Part shown: positions 41,194 to 50,661 of the stretch, one piece after another
How the letters are laid out: every line of letters starts with the position of its first letter
Numbering within the stretch: position 1 is the stretch's first letter
Source: Curtobacterium sp. ISL-83
GTDB taxonomy: Bacteria; Actinomycetota; Actinomycetes; Actinomycetales; Microbacteriaceae
Assembly: GCF_018613895.1 (NCBI RefSeq)
Contig: NZ_JAGGPH010000011.1
Coordinates: forward strand, 205,934 to 269,933
DNA: 64,000 bases
Reading direction: 5' to 3'
Made by a program: the position numbers and the translations under genes
Notes under the pieces: model-generated
The model's database searches: none
Told to the model about the DNA's origin: nothing
What the model saw: only the letters and a program-made list of their open reading frames with translations

Positions 41194-41213
41194 CCCGTTG
41201 CACCGGCCACGGC

Positions 41214-41257
41214 CGGACGGGAGGCCCGTGGCGGCGCCGCCACGGGCCTCCCGTCCG
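41214..41257. repeat. Perfect 44-bp palindrome
   Basis: CGGACGGGAGGCCCGTGGCG at the left is mirrored exactly to CGCCACGGGCCTCCCGTCCG at the right, with no unpaired centre (22 bp arms). It has the GGACGGGAGGC box of the intergenic family and could serve as terminator of the SCO4848-type gene, though no T-run follows. Confidence 0.85.
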
Positions 41258-41402
41258 ACAGGCCGTCAGGCCGACACGCCGTCGGGTTGGCCATGCCGAC
41301 AGACGGAGCGGCCGACCGACGCACAGCGGCAGGCGGTCCTGCCTGCACTGGTGTGACCACCCCGACCGCTGCCGGTGGCAGGCAACCCGCCCCGGAACGC
41401 CC

Positions 41403-41708
41403 TCAGGACTCGGACGGCAGCGGCGCGCCGAGCACCCGCCGCAGTGCGAGTCCGGCGACGGTCTCGTCCGAGGTGTCGAGCAGCACCCGGTACGTGTCCG
41501 CAGCCGTGACGAACTCCACGCAGATCGCGTCGAAGTCACACGACTCGATCCGCCATCCCGTGACGTCGTCCATCGGGACGTGCGTCAGCGCATCCCGCTC
41601 GAAGTCCGTCTCGGCCGTGACGCGGTCCGGGAAGACCCGCACGCGGCCGAAGCTCCGACGCCAGGCGAGCTGGAGGTCGAGCGTGGGGGAGACAGTGGGA
41701 TCGGGCAC
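41403..41708 (-). CDS. Conserved-looking 101-residue protein of unknown function
   Basis: A soluble protein with an alternating strand pattern (RRSFGRVRVFPDRVTAETDF, then a DDVTGWRIESCDFDAICVEF region) and an Ala/Leu helix at the end. It suggests a small PH-like or bacterial PH-type fold, but I cannot name a family. GTG at 41708 has TACGAT 6 nt upstream, and third-position GC bias is strong, so I believe the gene is real. Confidence 0.6.
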   Translation of the reverse strand: MPDPTVSPTLDLQLAWRRSFGRVRVFPDRVTAETDFERDALTHVPMDDVTGWRIESCDFDAICVEFVTAADTYRVLLDTSDETVAGLALRRVLGAPLPSES

Positions 41709-41714
41709 ACGCTG

Positions 41715-41720
41715 ATCGTA
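41715..41720 (-). promoter_or_regulatory. -10 hexamer TACGAT of the 101-residue protein gene
   Basis: TACGAT on the minus strand ends 6 nt before the GTG at 41708, a leaderless arrangement. Confidence 0.5.
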
Positions 41721-41744
41721 CCGACGTGCGCCGCCCGCGGAACG

Positions 41745-41792
41745 CCGAACGCCAGCGCACCCCGCTGGACGGGGACGTGCGCTGGCGTTCGG
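41745..41792 (-). terminator. Terminator hairpin of the amino acid permease
   Basis: CCGAACGCCAGCGCAC and GTGCGCTGGCGTTCGG form a perfect 16-bp stem around a 16-nt loop, 16 nt past the permease stop in its reading direction. Confidence 0.7.
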
Positions 41793-41807
41793 TGGACGGT
41801 CCTGGCC

Positions 41808-43355
41808 TCAGCCGCGGTCGCCCGGGCCCTCGGCGTCGCCGCGACGGACCTGGTTCGCCGGGTCCCGACCGGTGATCGGGTACGGACCCGTGACGCCTTC
41901 GCGGAGGGACGCGATGCGCAGGATCCGGTCACGCTGCAGGAACCACCCGACGACGAGCAGCGGGATGATGATGACCAGCGACGCGATCGTGTACGTACCG
42001 ACGGGGTAGTCGATCGCCATGAGCACGACGACCGAGGCGAGGAACGCCAGGGTCAGCCAGCTCGTCACGGGTGCGCCGGGCAGCTTGAAGGACGGCTCCT
42101 TCGCGAGCCCCTGCTTCGCCCACTTCCGCAGCCGCATCTGGCAGAGCATGATCGTGCCCCACGCGGTGATGATGCCGAGGCTCGCGATGTTCAGCGCGAT
42201 CTCGAACGCCTGGCTCGGCACGAAGTAGTTGAGCGCGACCCCGGCGACCGTGAAGGCCGCGGTGAGCAGGATGCCCGCGTACGGCACACCGCCCTTCGAC
42301 ATCTTCGTCGTCCACTTCGGCGCGGACCCGTTCATGCCCATCGAGTGCAGCGCCCGGCCGGTCGAGTACAGGCCGGCGTTGAGGGACGACAGCGCGGCGG
42401 TCAGCACCACGAAGTTCATGATGGAGCCGACGATGGCCCCCACGTGCGGGTTGCCGAGCGACGAGAAGAACGTCACGAACGGGCTCTGGCCCTCCTTGTA
42501 CGCCGTGTAGGGCAGCAGCAGGGAGAGCAGCACGATCGAGCCGACGTAGAACACCGCGATGCGGAAGACGACGGAGTTGATGGCGCGCGGGATGACCTTC
42601 TCGGTGTCCTGCGTCTCACCGGAGGCCGTGCCGACGAGCTCGATCGCGGCGTACGCGAACACGACGCCCTGGATCACGAGCACGGCGGGCAGCAGGCCGT
42701 TCGGGAACACGCCACCGTGGTTCCCGAGGATCGAGAAGCCGGTGTGGACCGTCTGGCCGCCGGCCTCGACGGGGAACGCGAAGACGAGCCAGATGATCGC
42801 GATGACGAGGAACGCCACCAGAGCGACGACCTTGATGATCGCGAACCAGAACTCGAGCTCGCCGAAGACCTTGACCGCGACCATGTTGGCGGCCAGCACG
42901 ACGACCAGGGCGATGAGCGCCAGGAGCCACTGCGGTGCCGCGGTGAACGCCTTCCAGTACTGCAGGTAGATGGCGACCGCCGTGGTGTCCACGATCGAGG
43001 TCATCGCCCAGTTCAGGAAGTACAACCAGCCAGCCGCGTACGCGAACTTCTCGCCGTAGAACTCGCGGGCGTACGAGATGAACGACCCCGACGACGGGCG
43101 GTGCAGCACGAGTTCGCCGAGGGCACGCAGGATGAAGAACGCGAAGACACCGGCCACCAGGTAGGTGATCGCGAGTGCCGGCCCGGCCGTGTGCAGCCGA
43201 CCTCCTGCCCCGAGGAAGAGGCCCGTCCCGATGGCGCCGCCGATGGCGATCATCTGCAGTTGCCGGGGCTTCAGCCCGTGCTGGTAGCCCTCCTGCTCGT
43301 GCGAGAAGTCGTTCGCGGGCGCCCGGCTCACACCGGTGTCGTTCTGCGCTGTCAT
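41808..43355 (-). CDS. Amino acid permease (APC superfamily, AnsP/CycA-like)
   Basis: A 515-residue transporter with twelve membrane helices. The first helix has [20 protein letters not shown], the consensus of proton-coupled amino acid permeases, followed by [20 protein letters not shown] and FSHEQEGYQ before the membrane domain. The sequence is most like L-asparagine or D-serine/D-alanine/glycine permeases; the substrate cannot be fixed from sequence. The ATG at 43355 ([13 protein letters not shown]) gives the family length; the longer frame runs into the intergenic repeat. A strong hairpin terminates it. Confidence 0.88.
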   Translation of the reverse strand: MTAQNDTGVSRAPANDFSHEQEGYQHGLKPRQLQMIAIGGAIGTGLFLGAGGRLHTAGPALAITYLVAGVFAFFILRALGELVLHRPSSGSFISYAREFYGEKFAYAAGWLYFLNWAMTSIVDTTAVAIYLQYWKAFTAAPQWLLALIALVVVLAANMVAVKVFGELEFWFAIIKVVALVAFLVIAIIWLVFAFPVEAGGQTVHTGFSILGNHGGVFPNGLLPAVLVIQGVVFAYAAIELVGTASGETQDTEKVIPRAINSVVFRIAVFYVGSIVLLSLLLPYTAYKEGQSPFVTFFSSLGNPHVGAIVGSIMNFVVLTAALSSLNAGLYSTGRALHSMGMNGSAPKWTTKMSKGGVPYAGILLTAAFTVAGVALNYFVPSQAFEIALNIASLGIITAWGTIMLCQMRLRKWAKQGLAKEPSFKLPGAPVTSWLTLAFLASVVVLMAIDYPVGTYTIASLVIIIPLLVVGWFLQRDRILRIASLREGVTGPYPITGRDPANQVRRGDAEGPGDRG

Positions 43356-43445
43356 GCGCGCCACGCTACAGGTGGCGCCGAGGACAGCGCACACCAAGCT
43401 CGGAAAGCCCTGAACAGTGCGCGGTCCTGTGGACCGCACGACGAC

Positions 43446-43547
43446 GGACGGGAGGCGCGGTGCCAGCAGGCACCTGGGCCCACGCCGCCGGTTCCGGACC
43501 GACGCGCCAGCGGCGGTCCGGCCGTGCCGGTGGGGAGCCTCCCGTCC
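43446..43547. repeat. Branched intergenic element bounded by GGACGGGAGGC and GCCTCCCGTCC
   Basis: The two perfect 11-bp ends (43446-43456 and 43537-43547) enclose two inner hairpins: GGTGCC-AGCA-GGCACC (43459-43474) and CCGGACCG/CGGTCCGG (43494-43501 with 43514-43521). The first inner hairpin matches the palindrome at 30303 and 33824. No gene lies in 43356-43581. Confidence 0.65.
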
Positions 43548-43581
43548 GGTCGGTGGTCACGTCGTGACCGGAGACCGCCGC

Positions 43582-43773
43582 CTACGGCTGGCGCGCCCGC
43601 ACGGCGCGGTCGTCCTCCACCACCGTGCCGACGGCGACGATCGTCGTCGCGATCCACGCGACCCAGGTCAGCGCGAGCCGCCAGTCGCGCGGTCCCTGCC
43701 GGGTGGTCTGCAGCACGCTGTAGCCGCTGATCAGCGAACTCCACACGGCACCGTTGAACATGAACTTGCGCAC
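43582..43773 (-). CDS. 63-residue membrane-associated protein
   Basis: A short protein with a hydrophobic helix (LALTWVAWIATTIVAVGTVV) and a leading segment FMFNGAVWSSLISGYSVLQT that may form a second, short helix. GTG at 43773 follows GGAGG by 6 nt, which fixes the start. It diverges from the SLC13/ArsB-type gene by about 90 bp. Function unknown. Confidence 0.6.
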   Translation of the reverse strand: MRKFMFNGAVWSSLISGYSVLQTTRQGPRDWRLALTWVAWIATTIVAVGTVVEDDRAVRARQP

Positions 43774-43865
43774 AGAGGCCTCCTTCGAATGTCCTAGCCA
43801 CGCTACCGACAACTACATTGGAGCGCCGCCGGTGACCCTGCCGGCACCGTCACAGAGGAGCAAGT

Positions 43866-45017
43866 GTGCGTCAGGCCGTCATCGGGGGAGTCCTGCTCGT
43901 GATCGGGGCGGTGTGCGTGGTGCTCGGCATCCTGCCGCTCGCGGACCTCGGGGCACTCGCGGACCGGGTGCTGCCCGTGCTCGGCTTCGTCCTCGGACTG
44001 ACGATCGTCGCCGAACTCGCTGCGGACGCCGGGGTCTTCGACCGTCTGGCGGACCTCGCTGCCCGGGTCGGCGGGGGCCGGACGATCGGCCTGTGGGCGG
44101 CGGTCGTCGTCCTCGCGGTGGTGTGCACGGTGTTCCTGTCGATCGACACCACGGCCGTCCTCCTCACGCCCATCGTCATCACGCTCGCGCGTCGTGTCGG
44201 TCTGCCGCCGATGCCGTTCGCGCTCACCACGGTGTGGCTGGCGAACACGGCGTCGCTGCTCCTGCCCGTGTCGAACCTGACGAACCTGCTCGCCGTGGAC
44301 CGGATCGGCCTCGACGGGCCGATCCCCTTCGCCGGACTCATGGAGTGGGCGGCGCTGGCCGGCGTCGTCGTGCCGTGCGCCGTCCTGCTCGTCGTGTTCC
44401 GCGGCCGCCTGTTCGGTCGCTACACGCCCGTCATGGTGCGGCCGCCCGCGGACCCGGTGTTCTTCTGGGCCGCGTCCGGCGTGCTCGTGGCCCTGGTCGT
44501 CGCGCTGACGGCCGGGGTCACGGTGTGGATCGCGGCCGTCGTCGCGGCTGCGCTGCTCGTCGCCGTCGCGGCCTTCCGCGCCCCGGCCGAACTCCGGCCG
44601 TCGCGGGTGCCGTGGTCGACGCTCGTGTTCGCGGCCGGACTGTTCGTCGTCGTCGAGGCCTTGCACACGGCCGGGCTCACGGACGGACTCGTCCGCGCGC
44701 TCTCCGGCGGCACGGGCACGGGCTCGCTCCTGCTGCTCGGGGGTGCCGGGGCGGTGGCCGCCAACGCGATCGACAACCTCCCCGCGTACCTGGTGCTCGA
44801 GCCCGCGGCGGGCGGCGAGGCCCTGCGCTACGCGGCGCTCCTCATCGGCGTGAACGCCGGGTGTCTCATCACGCCGTGGGCATCGCTCGCGACGCTCCTC
44901 TGGCACGCTCGGCTGTCGGCCGAGGGGGTCCACCTGTCGTGGGGCCGGTACATGGCGCTCGGGTGCATCGTCGCGCCGCTGACGGTCGTGGCGGGGATCC
45001 TCGCGCTCAGACTCTGA
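43866..45017 (+). CDS. SLC13/ArsB-type anion permease
   Basis: A 383-residue membrane protein with about ten to eleven helices. Two similar blocks, TVFLSIDTTAVLLTPIVITL near residues 92-111 and AAVAANAIDNLPAYLVLEP near 296-314, are the repeated re-entrant motifs of the ion transporter superfamily (ArsB, NhaD, SLC13). The ion is not evident; arsenite, citrate and dicarboxylates are all possible, and no ars gene is near. GTG at 43866 follows GAGGAGC. Convergent with corA. Confidence 0.8.
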   Translation: MRQAVIGGVLLVIGAVCVVLGILPLADLGALADRVLPVLGFVLGLTIVAELAADAGVFDRLADLAARVGGGRTIGLWAAVVVLAVVCTVFLSIDTTAVLLTPIVITLARRVGLPPMPFALTTVWLANTASLLLPVSNLTNLLAVDRIGLDGPIPFAGLMEWAALAGVVVPCAVLLVVFRGRLFGRYTPVMVRPPADPVFFWAASGVLVALVVALTAGVTVWIAAVVAAALLVAVAAFRAPAELRPSRVPWSTLVFAAGLFVVVEALHTAGLTDGLVRALSGGTGTGSLLLLGGAGAVAANAIDNLPAYLVLEPAAGGEALRYAALLIGVNAGCLITPWASLATLLWHARLSAEGVHLSWGRYMALGCIVAPLTVVAGILALRL

Positions 45018-45053
45018 GTCGCGCGGTGGTCTGCGGCGTCGGGCTGCCGGCGG

Positions 45054-46025
45054 TCAGAGCCAGTCGCGCCGCTTGAACGACCGGTAGAGCAGCAGCGACG
45101 AGCCCACCGCGAGTCCCAGCGCCGCGTACAGGCCACTCCAGTGGGCTTCGCCGGGGAACGTCACGTTCATGCCGAACGCACCCGTGATCGCAGTGGGGAC
45201 GGCGATGATCGCTGCCCAGCTCGTCACCTTCTTCATGACGACGTTCTGGCGGTTCGAGGACAGGTTGAGGTTCGTGTCGAGCACGCTCGACACGGCGTCC
45301 CGCAGCTGTTCGACCGAGTCGGCGATGGAGACCAGGTGGTCCTCGACGTCGCGGAAGTAGGGGCGGATCCCGTTCGAGATCGTCTCCGCGTCACCGTGCA
45401 GCAGCGACCCGACGCTGTCCCGTGTCGGCACCACCTGGCGGCGGATCACGCCGAGGGCCTTGCGCAGTCGGAACGACCGGCGCTGGATCTGCTGTTCGCG
45501 GGGATCGCCGTGCTCGAACAGGTCGTCCTCGAGCACGTCGATGCGCCGTTCGATGTCCTCGATCGCGTTCGTCGCGTGGTCCACCACGGCGTCGAGCAGG
45601 CCCCAGACCAGCCAGGGCACGCCGTGGTCGGCGGTGTCCGCGTTCGCGTCGAGCCGTCGTTGCATCGCGGCGGTGTCGACGTCCGCACCGTGCACCGTGA
45701 CGAGCGCGCGGTCGGTGATGAACGCCTTCACCTCGTGCGCCACCAGTTCGCCCGCTTCGTCGAGCGGCCGCACGTCGTAGACGACCAGGAACAGGCTGTC
45801 CCGGTACCGGTCGAGCTTCGGGCGCTGGCCGTGTTCGATCGCGTCCTCGACCGCGAGTGCGTGGAAGCCGAGTTCCGCCTCGACCTGCTCCAGGTCGGCC
45901 GTCTGCGGGTCGGTGTAGTCCACCCAGACGAAGGCCCCGTCGTCGGCGATGAGGTCCGAGATCCGCTCGACGGGGAAGTCCTGCTCCGTCGCCGTCCCGT
46001 TCCGCCACGCCCGTGTCACGACCAT
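45054..46025 (-). CDS. corA: CorA family magnesium/divalent cation transporter
   Basis: A 323-residue CorA channel subunit (works as a pentamer). The soluble N-terminal alpha/beta domain contains HALAVEDAIEHGQRPKLD and the long helix spans about 170-270; the selectivity motif GMN is at 285-287 (ITGAFGMNVTFPGE) between the two C-terminal membrane helices. The tail RSFKRRDWL is basic as expected. The ATG at 46025 has TAGGCT exactly 6 nt upstream. Confidence 0.93.
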   Translation of the reverse strand: MVVTRAWRNGTATEQDFPVERISDLIADDGAFVWVDYTDPQTADLEQVEAELGFHALAVEDAIEHGQRPKLDRYRDSLFLVVYDVRPLDEAGELVAHEVKAFITDRALVTVHGADVDTAAMQRRLDANADTADHGVPWLVWGLLDAVVDHATNAIEDIERRIDVLEDDLFEHGDPREQQIQRRSFRLRKALGVIRRQVVPTRDSVGSLLHGDAETISNGIRPYFRDVEDHLVSIADSVEQLRDAVSSVLDTNLNLSSNRQNVVMKKVTSWAAIIAVPTAITGAFGMNVTFPGEAHWSGLYAALGLAVGSSLLLYRSFKRRDWL

Positions 46026-46031
46026 GCGTCG

Positions 46032-46037
46032 AGCCTA
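46032..46037 (-). promoter_or_regulatory. -10 hexamer TAGGCT of corA
   Basis: TAGGCT on the minus strand ends 6 nt before the corA ATG, implying a leaderless mRNA. It follows directly on a terminator hairpin of the upstream gene. Confidence 0.55.
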
Positions 46038-46041
46038 GTGA

Positions 46042-46075
46042 GACGGCCGACCCGGGCATGCCAGGGTCGGCCGTC
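46042..46075 (-). terminator. Terminator hairpin of the large TcaA-like gene
   Basis: GACGGCCGACCC and GGGTCGGCCGTC form a perfect 12-bp stem with a 10-nt loop, about 50 nt after the stop at 46125 and just before the corA promoter. Confidence 0.65.
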
Positions 46076-46124
46076 GCACAGCGCGCGGTGGACGGTCCGC
46101 CGCTGCACCGCTCCTCCGGAGGAC

Positions 46125-48887
46125 TCAGAACCCGGAGACGAGCTTGCCGTCCTGCACCCGGAGGTACTCGTCGACGTCGAACGTGTCCTCGGAGTGGCCG
46201 GCGTCCCCGAGGAACGACGTGTAGTCGTACCCGATGACCCCGTCCGCGGTGCTCTCCACCGTCACCGAACCCGAGCCGGAGGCCTCGACCTTGAGCTTCG
46301 GCATCGTCTTGACGGTGTACTTCACCGGCCCCTCCGCGTCGTAGGGCCCGTACCACGGGCACCCCGTCATCGAGTCGACGTCCGTCTTCTTCGCGCACGA
46401 CGTGATGAGGTCGGTGACGTACTGCTCGGCGTCCTGCTGGAGCCGGTCGGTCGCCTTCGGTTCGAAGTCGACGTAGCCGGACGACGACGACCCGACGGAC
46501 ACCGACTTCGTGCCGCCGGTGAAGTACTTCGTCCCACCGACCGCGACCCGGTAGGTCCCCGGGTAGGCGAGCGACTCGAACGTGCCGTCGCTGATGGAGC
46601 CGACCTTCTTGCCGGCCACGGTCACCGCGGCGCCCTCCAGGGCTCCGGACGCGGTGATCGACACCGGCTGGGCGAGGGGCTGGGTGATCCGCCACTCGTC
46701 CTTCACCAGGAAGGAGGTGCCGGTGCGTCGGAGTGTGACCTGACCGGAGCGGTTCTTGCCGCCCTGCGTGTAGCTCACCGTCGCGACGGCGGTGTCGCCG
46801 CTCGTGGAGACGTGCCCCACGTGGACGGACCGGGGCCGGTCGGTCGCGCTCTTCAGGACGGTCGGGTCGAGCATCGTGGCGTGGTCGGGGACCTCGCTCA
46901 TCCGTGCGGCCGCGGCGGCGTCACCCGATGCGATGGCGTCCACGTAGGCGCGGACCGTGGGCGCGGGGCCCCAGACGTTCGCCCGGAGCACCGAGACCGT
47001 GACGGCTCCGGCGATCACGACGACGACGACCGCCCCGGCGGCGATGAGCGACCGGACGAGGATCTTCTTCGCCCGCGGCGACATCGGGGCGGGTGCCGGG
47101 GCACCGGCGCCGAGGAACGGCTGGTCGCCGGTCGACTGCGGCCAGCCCCCGTCGGTCGGCCAGGCGGCGCTCGCACCGGGAGTCGTTGCCCACGCGCCGG
47201 CGGGCGACCCGGCGGGCGACCCGGCGGGGGACCCGGTGGGCACCCGCGCGGCGTCCGACGCGGGGTCCGCGGTCGCACCGGGGAACGCTGCGGCACCGGG
47301 GAACGCTGCGCCACCGGGGAACGGTCCGGCACCGGGGAACGCTGCGCCACCGGGGAACGGCGCCGCGGCGATCGGTCGCGGATCGGTGCCGATGACCCGT
47401 GCGGTGCGGAGCAGCACCGTGCCGCCGAGCCGGGGGAGGAGCACCGGTGCCACGAACCGCGCCACGACCTCGATCGCGGCGCCCCACAGGGCGAACACGA
47501 CCGGCGTCCACGGCGTGATCCCGACCGACCCGGCACCGCCGACGACGCTCGGCCCACTCGCCTGGTACGACACGACGACCGTGCCGAGCACCAGCAGGAG
47601 CAGCCCGGCCGCGAACCAGACGACCGGCGTGACGACCCAGTCGAGTGCGGTGCGCACCCGGTCGTTCCGACGGACGGCGAGTGCCAACCCGGCGACGAAC
47701 GAGGTCACGAGGACCAGCAGCACGACGAGCCACACCCACCCGGTGACGCCACCGAAGGCGGAGGCGGTCTGCCCCGGGGATCCGAAGCCGGAAGCGCCGA
47801 CGCCGCCGAGGAACCCGAGCGCCGTGAACGCCACCGCGAGGTTGCCGACCAGGAGCGGCACGGCCGAACCCCACGCGGGCTGGGCGACGAGGGCGACCAC
47901 GATCATCACGACGGTGAGCAGCACGAGCACCACGCCGAGCTGGGTGGCCGCGACCCGCAGGACACCGAGCGCCCGGCAGAGGAACACACCGCCCCGCGTG
48001 ACGGCGGACGGGCGGGCGAGGAACACCGTGAGCGTCCCGATGACGAAGGACCCGAGGACGCTCCCCACACCGACGGCGTGGACCGGCTCGATGGAGACAC
48101 CGGTGATCGCGGGGAACCGGATCGCGAGCACGAGACCGGTGAGGGTCGTGATCGCGGTCAGCACGAGTCCGGAGAGCACCGAGGTGACCAGGAGCTGGAG
48201 CAGCCCGAGCGACCGGGTGCGGATGCGACGGGTGAGCACCACGGCGATCACCACCTGGGCGGCGAGCACGAGCGCGGGCACCACGCCGAGCACGGCGGAG
48301 CCGGAGACTCCGAGGATCCCGGCCGACCCGGCCAGGTGCAGGCGCCCGAGGTCCGCCATCGCGACGAGCTGCGCCGGAGCCCCGAGCAGGACGCTGACGC
48401 CGGACAACAGGTCCTGCACGCTCGGGGCGGCGGCGCCGAGACCCGGGACCGAGCCCGAGCCGGACCCGGAACCGGGCGTGGAGCCCGAGTCCTGGGCGCT
48501 CGCCGCAGCGACGGCGACGGTGAGCAGGAGCGACAGCGCCGCGATGACGTAGGCGGCGACCCAGCCGCCGACGGCGGCGAGCACGGCAGCCAGCCAGTCG
48601 CGACCAGGGATCGCGGCGAGGAGCCGACCGAACGGGTCGTTGGCCCGACCCGCGGTCGAGGCGGGCTGCCCGGCCCACGGTCCCGCGCCTCCCGGCCCGC
48701 CGAGCGGCTGCCTACCGGGCTGTCCGCCGGGCTGTCCGCCGGGCTGTCCGCCGGGCTGCCCACCGGCCTGTCCGCCGGTCTGTCCACCGGACTGCTGCCC
48801 GGCAGTCCACTGCCCCGCGCCCTGCGGCTGGTCCGGTCCCCGTGGCGGCTGCGGCGGAACGGGCGGAACGGGTGGTTGGTCGCTCAC
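46125..48887 (-). CDS. 920-residue membrane protein with TcaA-like C-terminal region
   Basis: An N-terminal cytoplasmic stretch rich in Pro, Gln and Gly (GGQP repeats, about 1-60) is followed by about ten membrane helices to residue 460 and a second low-complexity segment (PFPGGAAFPGA repeats). Near 645 a single helix (ILVRSLIAAGAVVVVVIAG) precedes an extracytoplasmic region with two or three domains: YVDAIASGDAAAAARMSEVP and ITASGALEGAAVTVAGKKVG, like the repeated domains of TcaA/YvbJ proteins. No enzyme motif is visible. GTG at 48887 is used because the low-complexity N-terminus begins there; an ATG at 48986 is possible. Divergent from otsA. Confidence 0.65.
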   Translation of the reverse strand: MSDQPPVPPVPPQPPRGPDQPQGAGQWTAGQQSGGQTGGQAGGQPGGQPGGQPGGQPGRQPLGGPGGAGPWAGQPASTAGRANDPFGRLLAAIPGRDWLAAVLAAVGGWVAAYVIAALSLLLTVAVAAASAQDSGSTPGSGSGSGSVPGLGAAAPSVQDLLSGVSVLLGAPAQLVAMADLGRLHLAGSAGILGVSGSAVLGVVPALVLAAQVVIAVVLTRRIRTRSLGLLQLLVTSVLSGLVLTAITTLTGLVLAIRFPAITGVSIEPVHAVGVGSVLGSFVIGTLTVFLARPSAVTRGGVFLCRALGVLRVAATQLGVVLVLLTVVMIVVALVAQPAWGSAVPLLVGNLAVAFTALGFLGGVGASGFGSPGQTASAFGGVTGWVWLVVLLVLVTSFVAGLALAVRRNDRVRTALDWVVTPVVWFAAGLLLLVLGTVVVSYQASGPSVVGGAGSVGITPWTPVVFALWGAAIEVVARFVAPVLLPRLGGTVLLRTARVIGTDPRPIAAAPFPGGAAFPGAGPFPGGAAFPGAAAFPGATADPASDAARVPTGSPAGSPAGSPAGAWATTPGASAAWPTDGGWPQSTGDQPFLGAGAPAPAPMSPRAKKILVRSLIAAGAVVVVVIAGAVTVSVLRANVWGPAPTVRAYVDAIASGDAAAAARMSEVPDHATMLDPTVLKSATDRPRSVHVGHVSTSGDTAVATVSYTQGGKNRSGQVTLRRTGTSFLVKDEWRITQPLAQPVSITASGALEGAAVTVAGKKVGSISDGTFESLAYPGTYRVAVGGTKYFTGGTKSVSVGSSSSGYVDFEPKATDRLQQDAEQYVTDLITSCAKKTDVDSMTGCPWYGPYDAEGPVKYTVKTMPKLKVEASGSGSVTVESTADGVIGYDYTSFLGDAGHSEDTFDVDEYLRVQDGKLVSGF

Positions 48888-49071
48888 GGTGGAGGAGTCC
48901 TCTCTCGCCGAGAGGGCGGTGCCAGCCCCGTGCGGCACCTCGTGTCCCCCCGACACGGCATGCAGCATATCGAAATCCGCGGACACGCCGTGGATCGGCT
49001 GTCGGCGCGCTGGTAACTTCGGCTCCGGACCCGGCGACCCGAGCCGGTCGGAACGGAGACCTCACCACCCC

Positions 49072-50661
49072 ATGGCAGCACCTCGCACGGACCGCGCCCG
49101 CTACTCCCTCGTCGTCGCCTCGAACCGACTGCCCGTCGACCGCGTCGTCGACGAGGACGGCAACGAGGGCTGGCGGCACTCGCCGGGCGGCCTCGTCACC
49201 GCGCTCGAACCCGTCATGCGGGCGAACGACGGCGCCTGGGTCGGTTGGGTCGGGCAGCCCGAGGTCGAGGTCGAGCCCTTCGACAACGACGGCATCCACA
49301 TCGTCCCGGTCCCGCTCAGCGACGCCGACGTCGAGGAGTACTACGAGGGCTTCAGCAACGACACGCTCTGGCCGCTGTACCACGACGTCATCGAGCACCC
49401 GAGCTACCACCGCGACTGGTGGAACGCCTACAAGCGCGTGAACGAGCGCTTCGCGGAGCAGATCGCCGAGATCGTCGAGCAGGACGGCATCGTCTGGGTG
49501 CAGGACTACCAGCTCCAGCTCGTCCCAGCGCTGCTGCGTGCGAAGCGCCCCGACCTCACGATCGGCTTCTTCAACCACATCCCGTTCCCGCCGGTCGGCA
49601 TCTACGCCCAGCTGCCGTGGCGTGCGCAGATCCTCGACGGGTTGCTCGGCGCGGACGTGATCGGCTTCCAGCGGCACGACGACGCGAGCGACTTCCTGCG
49701 GGCGGTCCGGCACATCAAGGGCTACACGACCAAGGGCTCCACGATCGACGTCCCGGTCGACGACCCCGCAGCGCCGCGGAGCCGCAAGGGCATCACCGTG
49801 CGACACGTCGAGGCCCGGCACTTCCCGATCTCGATCGACGCGGAGGCCTTCGAGGAACTCGCCCACCGGCCCGAGGTGCAGGAACGCGCCCGCGAGATCC
49901 GCGAGAGCCTCGGCAACCCGAAGACGGTGCTGCTCGGCGTCGACCGGCTCGACTACACCAAGGGCATCCGGCACCGGATCAAGGCGTTCGGCGAACTCGT
50001 CGAGGACGGCCGCATCGCGGTGGAGGACGCCACCCTCGTCCAGGTCGCCAGTCCGAGCCGCGAGCGGGTCGACTCGTACGCCACCCTGCGCGACGAGATC
50101 GAGCTGAGCGTCGGCCGGATCAACGGCGACCTCGGCGTCATCGGGCACCAGCCGATCGCGTACCTGCACCACGGCTACCCGCGTGAGGAGATGGTGGCGC
50201 TCTACCTGGCGGCCGACATCATGCTCGTGACCGCGCTGCGGGACGGCATGAACCTCGTCGCGAAGGAGTACGTCGCCACGCGCTTCGACAACGACGGCGT
50301 CCTCATCCTGTCCGAGTTCGCCGGGGCGGCCGACGAGCTGAAGCAGGCCGTCATCGTGAACCCCCACGACATCGGCGCGATCAAGGACTCGATCCAGCGC
50401 GCGATCGAGATGCCGCGTCGTGAGCGCTCGACGCGGATGCGTGCGCTCCGGAAGCGCGTGCGCGAGAACGACGTGGCGCGGTGGTCGCGCTCCTTCCTGG
50501 AGGCGCTCGACCACCACGCACCCCGGAACGCACGGATCGACCCGTCCGGGAAGGCCGCGGACCGGAGCCACGAGGCACCGACGGACGGCATGTCGATCTT
50601 CGACCAGGACGCGCAGAAGGCGCGTGCCGCCGAGGACACCCGGGAGGACCGTGATGCGTGA
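49072..50661 (+). CDS. otsA: Trehalose-6-phosphate synthase
   Basis: A 529-residue GT20 enzyme joining UDP- or GDP-glucose to glucose 6-phosphate. The N-terminal donor site RYSLVVASNRLPVDRV, WVQDYQLQLVPALLR, the acceptor block FFNHIPFPPVGIYAQLPW, GVDRLDYTKGIRHRIKAF and the donor-binding MNLVAKEYVATR are all present. The ATG at 49072 starts MAAPRTDRARYSLVV; AACGGAGAC upstream is a distant ribosome-binding site. Its end overlaps otsB by 8 bp, so both steps to trehalose (a stress protectant) are coupled. Confidence 0.94.
   Translation: MAAPRTDRARYSLVVASNRLPVDRVVDEDGNEGWRHSPGGLVTALEPVMRANDGAWVGWVGQPEVEVEPFDNDGIHIVPVPLSDADVEEYYEGFSNDTLWPLYHDVIEHPSYHRDWWNAYKRVNERFAEQIAEIVEQDGIVWVQDYQLQLVPALLRAKRPDLTIGFFNHIPFPPVGIYAQLPWRAQILDGLLGADVIGFQRHDDASDFLRAVRHIKGYTTKGSTIDVPVDDPAAPRSRKGITVRHVEARHFPISIDAEAFEELAHRPEVQERAREIRESLGNPKTVLLGVDRLDYTKGIRHRIKAFGELVEDGRIAVEDATLVQVASPSRERVDSYATLRDEIELSVGRINGDLGVIGHQPIAYLHHGYPREEMVALYLAADIMLVTALRDGMNLVAKEYVATRFDNDGVLILSEFAGAADELKQAVIVNPHDIGAIKDSIQRAIEMPRRERSTRMRALRKRVRENDVARWSRSFLEALDHHAPRNARIDPSGKAADRSHEAPTDGMSIFDQDAQKARAAEDTREDRDA

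Noticed and set aside
46125..48986. ATG at 48986 as start of the 920-residue protein
   Set aside because: It would add 33 residues with no typical feature and intrude into the otsA upstream region; GTG 48887 starts the characteristic Pro/Gln-rich segment. Not fully excluded.
45141..49016. 1291-residue plus-strand open frame opposite corA and the TcaA-like gene
   Set aside because: Low-complexity Glu/Arg/Asp/Gly shadow; both minus-strand genes have membrane helices and motifs.
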